A DNA stretch of 64,000 bases from Cucumis sativus. Taxonomy: Eukaryota > Streptophyta > Magnoliopsida > Cucurbitales > Cucurbitaceae. Positions 48,612 to 62,302 of this stretch are shown one piece after another. Location: assembly GCF_000004075.3 (NCBI RefSeq), contig NC_026656.2, forward strand, positions 19,416,607 through 19,480,606, in the 5' to 3' direction. Both the position numbers and the translations under genes were made by a program. A model generated the notes under the pieces. It had not been told where the DNA came from. It made no database searches and saw only the letters and a program-made list of their open reading frames with translations. Within the stretch, counting starts at the first letter, position 1. The number at the start of each line of letters is the position of its first letter.

Positions 48612-51298
48612 ATTGTTGAACTCTTCAGGGGTGATTTCAAGACATAATGTTGTCGATTGACCTAGCTTTCTTTTGAGTGAGCTATCAAGTGCTCTAACCC
48701 ATGTTACATAAGTAAAAAAAAATACATAAAAATACATTATACATTCTACTAAGTAGTCTAATTATAATTTGTCATGTGACAAAAATTTTATTTTCTTTTT
48801 AAATTATTTTAATTCTACTTTAATGTCAGTGATGAGAAGGAATCATAGGGATGAGTGCAAATCTCATTCCAAGTATTATCCCAATAAATAAAAGAAGTTC
48901 ACTAGCTAGCAAAAAGCTAGAAAACTTAATTTGAAAAAGCAGATCAATGTTTATTAAGACCCAAATAAGGTTAATTTGTCCATACAGTAATAATAATAAT
49001 AATTCAACCTAAACATAGCTGACTTTATTCCAATCCAATTCATCCCAAAACCATGGAGTAGGTTTTATTCCGAGAGTTATATAGCCGGACAATGAAGACA
49101 CCGGACCTCGAATCTGGTGCACCAGATTTTAGCAAATACTTTTTCACGAATTTCAAGGGCATCTCATCAACTACTTTACCATCCATTTTAATTTCATTTT
49201 CCAAGTACTGTTGAAACTTGAAAGTTAGTTCCCAACATTTTCCTCCCACAAAAAACCAACTACCGAAATTCCGCCAACACCAAAATCTTAATCTTCCTGC
49301 CAACCAATTTGTCCACAGCAATGACCTATACTTCGAGTTAACATTCACAGTAAAAACTCGACCAACAAGCTCAAGGAGTTAGAGCTCGAAGGAATAAAGT
49401 TTTTAATACTCTTTTTTGTTTGATCCAAGAAGTTCTTGACACCACTCAGCCAAAGGAACTATCACTTTTATGTTTTTATTAACTTATTATAAAGTATACA
49501 CCACACCTGACAATTTTTGTAGGTCTTATAACTTTTCAGACTTAAGAACTCCCCTCGTTATCCCAAATGTGAAAGGGAGCCTCCAACTCCAACTAGCAAA
49601 TATAGAGCTCAACAATATTAAACCTCAAACAATACCCAAGAATCATACAAATTATTCGTTAAAGATGCCACGATTTCAAAATCATCTCCTTCGACCCTCA
49701 AATAAAACTTGTGAAAGTCTGAACTACAAATAATGTCCCACTCTTCCTTGCTCTATTAGGGTGTTCTCTGCAACCTTCTTTGTCCAAAATAAAGCTTATT
49801 AGTTATCAGCTTCACAAAGAGATTTCCCTTAATGATTAATCCTCCCGGAACTAAATTGAGAGTAATCTAAGACTCGAAGGATCTCAAAATTAGCTAAACA
49901 AGATGATAAAATGGAAACTCAAAATTACTGTTCGGATTTCCTCATTCTTGCATTTTACTGATTATACTCAATAGTTAAGAATAGATGGAAGATTTTGATT
50001 GAACCCTAAACCTTAAACCATAAGGTATGTATATGTCTACTTCTGGGTGTGTCTCTAATATACTTAGAAGATCTTTTCAGGTAATGTGAACACTAGAAAT
50101 TATAGATTACGTTAGAGATGAAATGGAGCTCAAGTGAAGGAAGTTACAAGAACACAAAATATCCCTATTGATGAAGAATTTTCACGTACGGTGATTTCAA
50201 ACTTATAGGATTTGAAATCTTGGATACTTTAACACCATGGTTTGAACTCATTCTCTTTGAGCCCATCTAAATGGATACTTCATCTATACGAATATTACTA
50301 TGTTCTTTACAATAATTTGCTTAGTATCTAATAAAAGCCTCTTAAACAAAAGTTCAACTTAGTAATAATTAATTGCATGAGAACTTAGTTTACTCAAATT
50401 GAGGTGTTTTGGGTAGTTGAGTCTTGGTAACATTTTTGTTTTAAAATGAATTTTGAGGTGTTTTTCGTAGTTGAGTCTTGATGACATTTTTTTAATTTTG
50501 AAATGAATTATTGTAACTTCCAACACCTATGGTATGGTGGTATACTAAAATTTCAAAAAACCTATAGTTGGGAAATGATGGATTCTAATAGTTAACCAAA
50601 TATCTGGGATTTCTAATTGGCTAAATGTCATAAGTTCAAATCACCCTAATGGTAGAACTCATAAATGAAAGGATTCTAATTAAATCAGGAATTCTGGTGC
50701 TCAATTTCAAGAAATTATATCATCAAAGACAGAATGATTGAATTATGCAAAATTCAATAAACTAATAAGTAAAAAACGAAAAGTCAGACAATTTACGAAC
50801 AAATATTACCGCAGTATATAAATTCACATAGGAAGAGGCTCAGCGTGTATAACAATAATGTAAAACAAAAGCAAAAATAAATGCATGCACTTCGAATGAA
50901 AATAAAATTAATTTTTAAAAAAAAATGAGAAAGAAAATAACAAAGCAATATTCAATGGAAGAAAAAGAAAATGGAAATCTAAATAAATTATACAATAGAT
51001 TATTATCAAAAGATGTACTTTTTTTGAAAATTTTGGAAAACATAAATAAATAACGAACATTGCATTTTTTTTATTGTTAACAAAAAGAAATCGAAAATCA
51101 AAATACTGTCATCGAAGCAGTTTCTTCCTTTCTATCTATCTATCAGTTTCAAGAGAAGTTAAAAAAAATTATCTCAATAAATTTGGAAAGAAATAGCAGA
51201 TAATATATAAACTATAGCAAAGAACAAGCAATCAAATTTAAAAAACGAACAATTCCACAGTTTATCTTACATCTACAGGTAGGTCGAAGCGACCAGGT
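48612..51298. other. Gene-poor region, possible decayed repeat-derived coding sequence
   Basis: On the minus strand around 49040-49350 there is an open stretch (about 100 codons, without a good ATG) rich in Trp, Lys and Arg, reading for example VKKYLLKSGAPDSRSGVF. Similar-looking fragments follow toward 49800 with interruptions. I do not recognise the family; a decayed transposon-derived gene is possible. The rest is AT-rich. The final 300 bases are the 3' region of the AT-hook gene. Confidence 0.35.
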
Positions 51299-51967
51299 TC
51301 ACAGCATTACCATTACGATCTCCTCCTTTGCCGCCGCCGCCGCCGCCGGTTTATCGCATCCGCTTTTGAATTCCGGAGCCGCATTTCCATTACTCTGAAC
51401 AAACCGATTGCTATCCTTCCGCGGTCGTCCTCTACGCCGCTTAATCGGAACTTGACTGCTATCGATAACATCCACAGGTATACTCTGGAAAATAGCGTAA
51501 GAAGAATCCGGTACCGATTCATCGTAAGTATGGTTAACAAGAACCAGGTCCTCATCTCCGTCGCCGTAACTATCGTTGACGACACAATGAGAATCTCCCA
51601 CAAAGAGTTGATTAAAGAGATGAACAATTTGAGCGCTCTCTGTATCGAGGCGGTCGGGGGATTGAGGGCGAATTGTGGAGGAGGACGAAGAGGAAGAAAA
51701 TTGGGGTTTGCGAGGGGCTAAACGGAGGCGAGAATAGGTTTGTTTTCGGCTACCGGCGGACTCGTTGAAGACAGATCGATCGATTTTGGGGATTAGAACG
51801 TCGTCTTCGTTGTTGGATTGGGAGGTTGAAGAAGAAGAGGAGGAGGAGGAGAAACGGGAAAGACAATGGAGCTCGGATTGGGAGAGGAGACGGAGATCTA
51901 TGATCGGAAGAGGATTCATGCGGTAACTGTCGTTGGAAGAGGAAGGAACCATAGTTGTGGAAGCCAT
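51299..51967 (-). CDS. AT-hook protein resembling the N-terminal part of MBD8-like proteins
   Basis: One intact exon encodes 222 residues. Early blocks read PIIDLRLLSQSELHCLS (about 21-37) and VLIPKIDRSVFNESAGSRK (about 57-75), then a RLRLAPRKPQ stretch. Poly-Ser tracts lie at 40-47 and 91-97. An AT-hook, KRRRGRPRK, is at 176-184, and a poly-Ala run precedes the end EEIVMVML. From memory, these blocks begin plant MBD8-like proteins, which go on to a methyl-CpG-binding domain; none is found downstream here. A nuclear DNA-binding role via the AT-hook is likely. Family assignment is moderate, from memory only. The sequence after the stop is AT-rich, as for a 3' UTR. Confidence 0.6.
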   Translation of the reverse strand: MASTTMVPSSSNDSYRMNPLPIIDLRLLSQSELHCLSRFSSSSSSSSTSQSNNEDDVLIPKIDRSVFNESAGSRKQTYSRLRLAPRKPQFSSSSSSSTIRPQSPDRLDTESAQIVHLFNQLFVGDSHCVVNDSYGDGDEDLVLVNHTYDESVPDSSYAIFQSIPVDVIDSSQVPIKRRRGRPRKDSNRFVQSNGNAAPEFKSGCDKPAAAAAAKEEIVMVML

Positions 51968-52100
51968 AGATATGGCATGAGATTCTGAAAATTGCGAAAA
52001 AAAGGGAGGGAGAACTCGAGAGGGAGAGGGAAAAGGGAAAAGCGAAAAGCAGGAGCGCCACAGTTAAAAAGAGATGAACCGGTTTGAAATTGGGCCTTCG
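51968..52100 (-). promoter_or_regulatory. Leader and proximal promoter of the AT-hook gene
   Basis: The minus strand just upstream of the ATG is CT-rich (CCCTCTCCCTCTC, CTCCCTCCC), typical of a plant leader. No TATA box was identified. Confidence 0.35.
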
Positions 52101-55100
52101 CCCAATTGATTTCTAATGGGTCGGCTCAATTTCTTTTCTCATTCGGCCTTTTTATTTTTCTGAAAATTTACAATATGGTCCCTGATCTTTTTAAACATCT
52201 CTGAATTTGATTCTCATTTTTATTTTGTTTAACATAAAGAATTTTTTCAAAAATAGAAACTATTTACCCTTTAGCGACTAAAATAAATTTTTCAATATAC
52301 TTATTTTTTCTATGAATATTTAGAGAAAATAAAATATATATATTAACCTGCGTCTATTAAAAATTCTTAATAATTATTAACCTATTTACATAAATTAACA
52401 TGTACCTCATATACTACTTGACACATGAAATCCATCTAACATATTAGTAATCCATTTATTAATTAATTAATGTTTTCTTTCTCAAAATGACATGTTCATG
52501 TGTTCGTAAAAGAAAACTCGTAAAAAAATTGCCCCAACTGTTAAAAAAAAAAATTAAAAATTTTGTTCTAAAAAATTAGCTAAAAATTGGTTTACATACC
52601 CTCGTTTGTAAAGGCTGCTCAAACTAAAGACTTTGAAAAAAAAAAAACAATAGTTCAATATATCTTTGATTAACATTAAATCTAAACGATTATATGTTTA
52701 ATTAACACGTGAATGGTATACTTGTTTTAATATATTTTATTATGAATACCTATGTATACGATGATATACTTGATATATTATGCTTTTATGTATCTTTGTT
52801 TTATTGTATTAGTTTCATAATAAAGATCCGTTTGAATCCTAAAGCATTAAACATCTAAGTATCATACATTGACACAACTATAATAACACCAGTTGGGTTT
52901 ATAGTTATACAGTTTAGGATATGGATCCTTCCATATTTGGAAGTGATCAAAATAGGATTTTCTAAATCTTCATTAGCATATCAGTTCAGCTTTTGTGAAT
53001 TTTATGTGCCCTAGACTATACGCTTTTAACAACTAATCTTAATCAATGCGAAGTAAAATCTTATATTACTCGATGAATAAATCTAATCACAAATATGTTA
53101 AATCAAACTATACTTGTCTACTTCAATGTATGTAAATGTAAACATGTAACGTTATACGAGACATCGCGAACCACGTTGTTGAATTAGAAATTAGTAATAT
53201 TAACAAAGCAATGATGAAGAAGTAATTACTCTTTTCATTGTTGTTATAAATCATAAAACACATTGAGATCGAGCAGCGACCCTACTTCATTAATTATTTC
53301 GTTGTTAGTATCAATTTAAGGTTAAAAAAAAAACAAACAAACATGAAAGGATGGACTGTATAACGTCTCTGAATGTTATAGTATAAGAAAAATATAAAAA
53401 GAATCCAAGAGTTAGAGTGATCCAACCACACACAATATATATATCATAATGATCAAAGTAGATCAATTTATATTCCATAAAAAGATCATAAAGCTTTGCC
53501 AAAATACAGCAAATACTGCTGTTCTCATATGGGTCATGTGCATGTGTGGAATTATAATATATATATTATAGACAAAATAATGGCATTTCCATCAATGTGT
53601 CATAAACAAATTTAGTTGAAGCTAAGAGAACATTGTGTCTAATAGTTTTATCAATCTAGAAATTCAACATTAGAATGATTGATTGACGATACACACACAT
53701 ATGTACACCAGCTCATTATATATCTCCATGATATAATAATCAAGAAGAATGTTTAAATCTAACAGTGATTTCTGGTCAATTTTAACTTGTGTATCTCTTG
53801 CATCATAGAATATTTCATCCCAAATCGAAATTCCATGGATTACAACCTAACGTTCACCTTATATTAAATTTATACTTATTTCAAATTTTGAATTTTTCTA
53901 AAGAAATTGTAAAATCCAAACACATACAACAATTGAAATCGAATTCGTTATTATATGGAAAACATGGATAGAAAAATAGCTCCAGGTTGAACAATTCTGC
54001 AACCAAAGAGATAAACATTATAAATCTAGGCTAAAGTCCCTAATTAGTATGAACTTCAAACACATTAATCTATTCCCGCCACAGCTTTAGATTTAATAAC
54101 TCAACTTAACAATGCATCAATCATCTCTTACAAATTAGATGTCAAAACAAAATAAAATAAAAATTGACGAGACTAAAACTTAATTTATTAATTTAAAGGA
54201 TTCAATTAGCTGTGTGGGTGTGTGAGTCTCTCTCTATATATAAGAGAATAAATGTTCATGAAAGTCAAAATAGATTGGAGTCATCTTTTGGGTATGATAA
54301 CTATGCAGCTAACTTCTTTGCACATGCACTAATGAGCGTGATTGAAGGCTTTTTAGTATTATTATTATTTGTTTTTGTGAATTTTTGCTGCTGTTTTCTT
54401 TGTCTTCAATTGCAAATGCATGGTTTAATTTAATTTGGTTGAATCATTGATCACTAATCAGCGCTAATTAATCACTAATCAATCGTGATTTATCTATATT
54501 CTTTTTAATTTAGTTTAGGGTTTTCAATTTAACTCGATTGGACATTAGACTGCATCTATTATAAGTTAAACAAGACTATTAAGAAATTATTATGTTAACA
54601 CTTAACAGGTATATATAAATCGAAAAACATTGTTTTATAGTCGTTGGATTTAAAAAAAAAAAAGGCTACCAATACTATTTTCATTCTTGAGATTATTGGC
54701 AATATTTCAAATTACTATTTAAGAAAGATGAATATTATGGTAAAAATTAATTAAAAAAGAAGCTTAATATTTAAGATAATAATTATTATAATAACAACAA
54801 ACTATTGTCAAGTAAATATTTTATAAATTTAGAGTCAACTCAGCCACAAACGACTTTGGATAAAAACAAGATAAATACAATGGAAAACTAAAATAATAAT
54901 AAATTATATAATTTTCGATTATTACATTTTTTAGAAACAAAAATTGGGTTATTGATTGACCATAATAATTAATATCTATTTATAAAATGGTCAACTGATT
55001 TTTTTCTTCTTTTTTCTCTGTTAGTGTATGAATTTTAATTATATAAATGTCAAAAAATTGAAAATAATTAAGATATTGACGGATGGTATTAGACTTTATT

Positions 55101-57442
55101 AGAATAGTATAAATAAGACTAATTTTTTATTGGAAAATTAAAATTAGACAAAGTTTGAAGTTTGAACCATAAGATATATAAAACTAAAATTCAACTGAAA
55201 CTATAAGATCTACACACACTCGTCTAATTAAAAAAAACTAATACACAAAATAGATTGGAGTCGCATTAAAATTATATTATGATCATTCATTGTTCATGTA
55301 GGTATAATGTTATGCTCAACATGCTATGAAACTTAGTTGTAATCAATTGAAGTAGTCTCAAGCTGAGGACACAGATGGTTTTTGGCTTTGTGTTATATTG
55401 GGTCTTTATTTTAGTTTGACAACTTGTCAATTCGATCGAACCTATTCTTAATCAATTTTATGTAACATAAACTACTTTTAGTTCAATTAAGGTGGCCTAC
55501 AACAAAAAAGGAACTCTTTATCCTTAAGAAGACGTTGATGTAATGATTTAATTTGTTAAAACTCATGTTCATGATTCTCGTTGGTGATTGCCTTTCTAAC
55601 AATTTCAAAATTCAAATTATAGTTACGAAAACAAAAGGAAATTAAACAGTAATTTTTAAAAGTTTATCGTTGTTTTTATTAACGAAATGTTTTTACTGAA
55701 ATTGACAGAAAACAAACAAATTTTTTTCTTTAAATTTAGATTATGATTGATTTAATTTGATTATTATAAAGAACAAAACAATTTTCAGTTTGGTTTGATT
55801 TTGTGTTTCTTCAATCTCCTAATTGGAGTTGTTTGTTTAGTTGACAAAAAGTAGGTAGGTAAATTGGGTAGTGGTTGCTGTTATGAACCCAAACAATTTA
55901 TAATTAAGAATTAAAAACCTCATTTTTTTTGTTTAATCACATTTTGTAGTGATCTAATTACCTAATTAGCTACCTAGCTAACACCAAACATATACCATTT
56001 GTTTTTATCACTGTCTATCAATATTATAACAATGTCTCCTATTAAATAAATAAGACAAAGTTTTGAGATTAAAATTGTATTTTAATTAATTAAAATAGTA
56101 TAGTAAGCTGTTTATGATAATGGGCATGAAAGAGTTTGTAATTCATTAAATAAAAAATGTAAATGAAGGTAATTAATTAGGGTGGATGAAAGAATTAGAA
56201 ATAAAAAATTTGTGTAGAGTTGAAACTAAAAAACAATATGATCACAATCATAAAAGGGCAATCCATAAAAGAATGGAGAAAGATAGCAATTTTATTGATG
56301 GAACAGCATTATCTTATTATTGGAGATGGTGGGATTATACTATTTTTCTTTGACAGAGTGGCCAGTTTTTTGTTTCATATTTCCATTCTTTTTAATTTGA
56401 CTTATATTTAAATCAAGACATATAAAGAGAGAAAAAGATTATGAATATTTATAAAATATAGCCAGAATTTAATCTTTATAAATATATATCAAACAACATT
56501 ATCCATATTTTTTTGTCCAAATTAAATCATACTTAAACAACTATTAAAAGATTTAGATGCTTTTAAGTTTCATAAAAATAAATAAATAAAAATGTTAGAG
56601 CCAACATTCACAATTTTTCTTGAATAAGTGTTAATTATTGATTATTATTTTTAAATGTAAAGTCAAATTCAAACAAATAAGTTTTTTTTTTTAGAATTTA
56701 TTAAGCTGAATATGTATTTTAAAAAGCCCAACAAAAAAATATATGATAATTTAATTTTTGAAATTTTAAACTCATATCTAATATATCTTTTATTTTTTTA
56801 GACATTTAAATTTTTAACATTGGTCAATAAATCTATAACCTTTAGATTATCGTATTGAATATATTTATTTTATTTGAATCTATAAATGAAGATTTTAACT
56901 CTTTATTTTTCTTATTAAGCTCTATCTAAATGAATTATCATAATCAATACATATTTTTCTTAAATATGAATACTTAATAAATATAATTATGTAAATTAAC
57001 CAATTGAAAGTAGTTCATTAGGGCTCGATTAGAAAAAAAAGTACGATCAATTATCTATGAAAATTAATATAATTCTAAATATAACTAAATTTTAGATTCT
57101 ATTTATGATGGAATCTATTTTTTTTTTCTTTTTGCTTTTTGACAAAAAATATTATTGGCAACAAATAGCTTTAATATAGATATGTAAAAAATCAAATTCC
57201 TAATTACCGGCGCCATAGTCTCTGTTCACAGCTGTTAATTTATGGACGTTGCGCAACAACAAACAGCGATAACATTTAACAACAAACCCCCTTTTTTATC
57301 ATCTTCACTTCAAAACCCTTTCTCTTCTAAACTTATAATTCCTTCTCCCCATGGCCGCCCACCTCCTATCAATCTTCTCCTGACTAATAACCATATTATC
57401 ACATCCTAATTATTCCGCATAATTATATATATTATCATATAT
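52101..57442. other. Long AT-rich intergenic region
   Basis: No frame on either strand shows a domain or splice-linked coding sequence. The stretch holds many A/T runs and short TA repeats (for example near 53435 and 53565). The last 200 bases, with CT-rich and CCATGGCCGCCCACC-like sequence, are the promoter and leader of the RRM gene. No clear mobile element was delimited. Confidence 0.65.
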
Positions 57443-60400
57443 ATGGCAGATAACAATAATTTCCCCCTTAACCATCCACCGCCCTTCGCCGGCGACACCA
57501 CCTGGACCAAACTCTTCGTCGGAGGCTTGGCTTGGGAAACTCAATCCCATGAAATGCACTCTTTTTTCCAACAATTTGGTGATATTCTTGAAGCTGTCAT
57601 TATTCAAGATAAACACACAGGAAAATCCAAAGGTTACGGATTTGTAAGTAATTAAAGTTCCTTTCCCTCTTAATTCCCTTTATTATTCATTACTATCGTT
57701 TTTTAATTTTGGTTTTTGTAAATAATTAGGTCACTTTTAAAGACCCTGAATCAGCTAGAAGAGCTTGTGCTAACCCAAATCCAATTATTTGTGGAAGAAG
57801 AGCTAATTGTAACATCGCCGCCTTCGGCCGCCCTCGTCCGCCCCCGCTCTCGCCGTCTTCCGGAGGTGATCTCCCAAATCAACTTTACTAAATTTTAATT
57901 TCATTCATTTTTTTAACTTATTAATTTTTTTTTTGGTTGATTTTTAATAGGAAGAAATCAAATTGGAAATCTACAAAGTACAGCTCCTGCGGCTGCGGGG
58001 TCTTACGGTGGATTACGGCCGCCGTTTCCGCCGCCGCAGCTTATTTTTCCACATTACAGGTTTGTGGGGTTAGCTGTTCTTAAAATTCCCAGAAAATATG
58101 AGCTGTAAAATGGTGTATATATATATATATATATATAGAGTTGAACTGTTTAATTTGTTGCATGGTGGTGCCATAGACAACAGTATTTTCGATGGTGACA
58201 ATGTTTTTAAGGAAAAACAAATTACCTCGACAAGAAGTCAAATGTCAGTCCAATTTCAGAAAGAAAAAAAAAAAGCTTTCGTCTTATCCATTTCTATTAT
58301 TAATATCGTTGTTGTTGTTATTTATTTATTTTTGGTTTATTTCTTTTTGCAGATACCGATCATATGCCCCAAATTACACTGTTCCTTACCATCAAGTTAG
58401 TATTTCTCTCTCTTTGTTTGAATTTTACTTGTTTTCAGAAACATCTACTTTTGGTTTTTTGATTATCATTTGAGTTGGCTCTATGTATAAATTTTTAACA
58501 TGTTTGTTTTAGTTATTAAACTAAAAGGAAATCTATTTTTAATCAAGTAGACCTCAATGGGTTTGGTTTTATATTTTTAGTTTCTGAAAAATAATTAAGT
58601 TTATAAACATTAGTTTGGGTTTGTTAGTTTACATTTTATGGAGGTTCTCGAAAACAAAGTTAAATTTTGAAAATGGAAGAAAAAAAAATAGTTTTCAGAA
58701 TAGGATTTAGCTAACGATTTAAATTGTTGATTTATCTGGAAAAAGAGGAATAAAAAAGTTTGAGAAGAGTGGACAAATAATACCATTTTCAAAATTTAAA
58801 AATCAAATGAGTTTAATAACTCACCTTGAATGTAAATACGATTGTGAGCTAGTTTAGGGTTTAAATGATTGAATCTCGATATTAGAATTTAATTTAATTA
58901 TGGTTGTGCAGGCTATTTATAATCCACAAATTCAACAGCCACAAATGTACCAGCAATCACCATCTCCATCGCCATCTTCTTCTTCTTCATATTATTATAG
59001 CTATGGCTATTCTTCATCTCCTTCTTCTTCACAGCTTCCAAGAGCAGCATTCTCAGTACATGGCCATCCCCCACAATCACCATCATACTTTCCTTACTAC
59101 ACAAATTACACCCACATGCAACAACAAGGCTTAGTCTATACTCCAATGCCTCAGATCATTACTCCAAGTACTACCGGTAAATTATCATTACATTCTTCCT
59201 TATTCTTCCAAGGTCAAAATTGCAAAAACAGTCCTCAAAATAGAGTGCTAATATGATGTTAGTTGCAATTATGACTTCAAACTTTGTTTCCAACTTGTAC
59301 AAGTTTGAAGGTATAGTTGTCATTACCATCATATTCGAGGGAAAGTTTTTGTAATTTTGTCGTTCTGTTAATTGCATGAATGTGAGATAATATATTATAT
59401 ATATGAAATGAAGATCACAAATGATTATAAAGGAGATTGAGAGTTTTGATTAGAATTATGGGAGAGGAATTAAGGGGGTTGTCTTTGTGTTTTTTCTGAA
59501 AGAGTGGCACATGGGGGGGTTAAGCCTGAGGCCATGTGAATGAGCTGTCTGAGATACCCCATGAAGATGGGTGAAATGGAAAGTCATGACAGATTGGAAT
59601 CAACAACAAATATAGTGAGACTCCCACTATTTTTTTGGTTTCTTTAACTCTCAACTCCTAATACATTATAGGTGTTAATTGGTTTGGAAGTTTTAGTTTT
59701 TAAAATTGACTGTAATTAAGTTTAGTGGTCAAGGTACATTTGACAACAATTTAATTTTTAATTTTGTTTCTAAAATTAACGTATGAAAAATAAAAACACA
59801 TATTTAAAACTTGACTCCTGTAAAGTGGTGAAATAGTTCCAATTTTATCAAACCAGCCTTCAATTTTCAAGTTTGTTTATTTGACTCGTAAATTTTGAAA
59901 TATGTGCAATAATTGTTCAAACATTTACTCCTTTTTTTTTTGTCAAATCTTTTGACCTTTTTAAAGTTTTTTGGTATGTAAAAACAAAAAAATTGGGACC
60001 CTACTTGAATGTTTAAAATCTAAAAGATTTATAACCATATAAATTTTAAAAAAACCATAAAATTATTATAGGATAGTTTTTATAGTTTGATAAAATAGCA
60101 TATGAAAAGTTGATATGTACTAAACTTTAATTTTCTTGAATTACAGGAATTAAATGAAAATCTTATATTATATTGTTAAGATATGGGTTGTGAGTTGTAT
60201 GTAGGGTAATATCATTAAATTTTTTTTATCATTAATTGTAGCTGCTTATTCCTTATGATTTAACATTAACCAACAAAAATCATACACTGTTTTCTTCAAA
60301 AATGTTCATATATGTATATATATATAATTGTTGAATAATTTTGAACCTATTCGTTGATAAGATATATGTTATGACTATTCTGAATATTAGCTTTTGAATC

Positions 60401-61071
60401 GAACATTATTTATGGACTTTAGTTTATTTTTTGAATCCAACGTTATTTATGAACTTTAGTTTATTTTAGTTCGTTTAATTTAGATTTTTATATTCTTATA
60501 AGAGGATTATTTAATTTTGTCATTTTATTTTTGCAATCTAATTTCCGCTTGACATCTCATTAAAATGTAGCTATAAATTTAGATGGAAGAATTAAAATTT
60601 GAACTAAGAACTAAAATGAAAAAGAAAACTTTAGTATTATTTAAGCGTTGATAATCCTAGTTAAGCTAATAGTATTATATCTCTCTTTGTTAGTGCTGTG
60701 TTTTGAACATATATGTAGTTTTTTTCTTTTCACTCTTGGATCAATGTAAATATAAATGTGTGCGTTTATCTATAGGTGTCACCAACTTGTTGGTTTAGAT
60801 CCATTAGTAGTTGATGGTTGTGGGAGTTTCTATAGAACCGACTGACGAATTGTGTTAACATAGGATTTAGATTAAAAGCATACTATAAAATATGGTTTGG
60901 GGCTGCTCTATAAATTGAGGGATTAATTATGCTTTTTTTCTTTGAAAAGAAGAATGTAAATGTTGAAGTAGAAAATTTATGTATATATTTTCAGGTTGGC
61001 AGACTCCACAGCACACTCCAACAGAGACAGAAGCTGGAGCAAGTGGTTCCAATAGTCCAAATACTTCATAG
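57443..61071 (+). CDS. RRM RNA-binding protein, ARP1/RBM24-like
   Basis: Six exons (57443-57643, 57730-57865, 57951-58059, 58353-58395, 58912-59176, 60995-61071) join to 276 residues. A single RRM lies near the N-terminus, with RNP2 LFVGGL at 24-29 and RNP1 KGYGFVTF at 63-70. The first intron falls inside RNP1. The remainder is low-complexity: Pro-rich, then Ser/Tyr/Gln-rich (QQPQMYQQSPSPSP, SSYYYSYGYSS), ending with GWQTPQHTPTETEAGASGSN. Plants have many such single-RRM proteins related to animal RBM24/38, acting on mRNA splicing or stability. The Tyr/Gln-rich tail suggests condensate-type interactions (inference). The last exon is 1.8 kb away and codes only 25 residues. Confidence 0.88.
58118..58137 (+). 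repeat. TA microsatellite in intron 3 of the RRM gene
   Basis: A run of alternating T and A of about 19 bases lies between the GT-AG borders at 58060 and 58352. It is a likely length-polymorphic marker. Confidence 0.85.
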
Positions 61072-62302
61072 AAATCATCTTGTTAATTATATTATATTAT
61101 TAAACTATATTTTTCTTAAACATTCTTCTTCTATATTATATTATGTTAAATATCAACCTTTTTTAGTTAATGCATAGATCCATCCACATTATGCCTTCCA
61201 ACATTTAATGGATCAATTTGCTGAGGGAGCTTCGTTTATTCAAGCCTTAATCATACAAAAATACTCTCGTTGTCTCGACGACCTTTTATGTTTTTGTTTG
61301 AAAATATATCAATTAAACTAAAATCTAAATAATGGTTACTAAACATAACTAAAATTGTTCATCATAGTAGTAAATATTATAGATTTTATTGTTTTAAAAA
61401 GAATTGGTAAATCTTGTATCCAACAAAATTATAAGTCATTAGATTTTTAGACAATTAAGAATTAACACGTGCCCCGTTAATTAAAATTTGTATCAAACAA
61501 AAAGCTAACCAGAAAATGTCATGTGTCTCAAATCTACGGATTATTAGATCCAATGGAGGTTAATTATCATACACAACCAATTATTTGGCCAGTAGCTTAA
61601 TCTAGTCTAAAATCATAAATTAGGTCAAGTTGGGGTGAAGTTAAGTTTAAGTTCATGATAGAAAGTTGTGTCGGATAGAATATTGGGTTCAACACGGTTT
61701 CATGGTGCAAGACTCGAATCAAAATGATGAGTCCAAAGGCCCAAACTCATGTAAGATATTCAGGAAGCTTTACCTTTCATCTGAGCAGATCGAAAGAGGA
61801 GAAGAATGTTGAAGACCCTGAAGCGCTAAACACCAACTTAACGACTATGGAAACTGAGCCTTTGGAGCCCAACTTTTGCTTTCATGAAAAATCTAAATAT
61901 CGAAGTTCAGGGGATTTCTAAAAGACAGAAAAAATGAAACAGAAGTCAGAGACTTAAGAAGCATACTATTGAAAATCAAACACACCTTTGAAGACCAAAA
62001 ACACTTCAATGATCAACGACTCTCGAATCCAAGAACTTTCATGAATGAAAACAAGTTGCAAAGCCTTCGAGATACATGTGTTCAGAGACTATTTATCAAA
62101 CATCAAGACTAAAACTGTGACTTAAATTATATTTTATCGTTGAAAAGAGTTTAATGTCCAATGTCTATTTACATAGCTTTTTATTATTAATTTTTTTGTT
62201 CCCACACATGCATACATATCTTATACATATGATCCATATATACATTACGAGAGCACGTGACCAGCCACCTGTTTCTCCAACTTTACTAATACGCCCAGCC
62301 GG
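61072..62302. other. Convergent 3' region with an unclassified repeat-like stretch
   Basis: The RRM and EXORDIUM-like genes both end here. The stretch 61600-62110 is less AT-rich than its surroundings and has a short open frame (61724-61921, KAQTHVRYSGSF...) without family resemblance. It may be a mobile-element fragment, but no ends were found. Confidence 0.45.
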
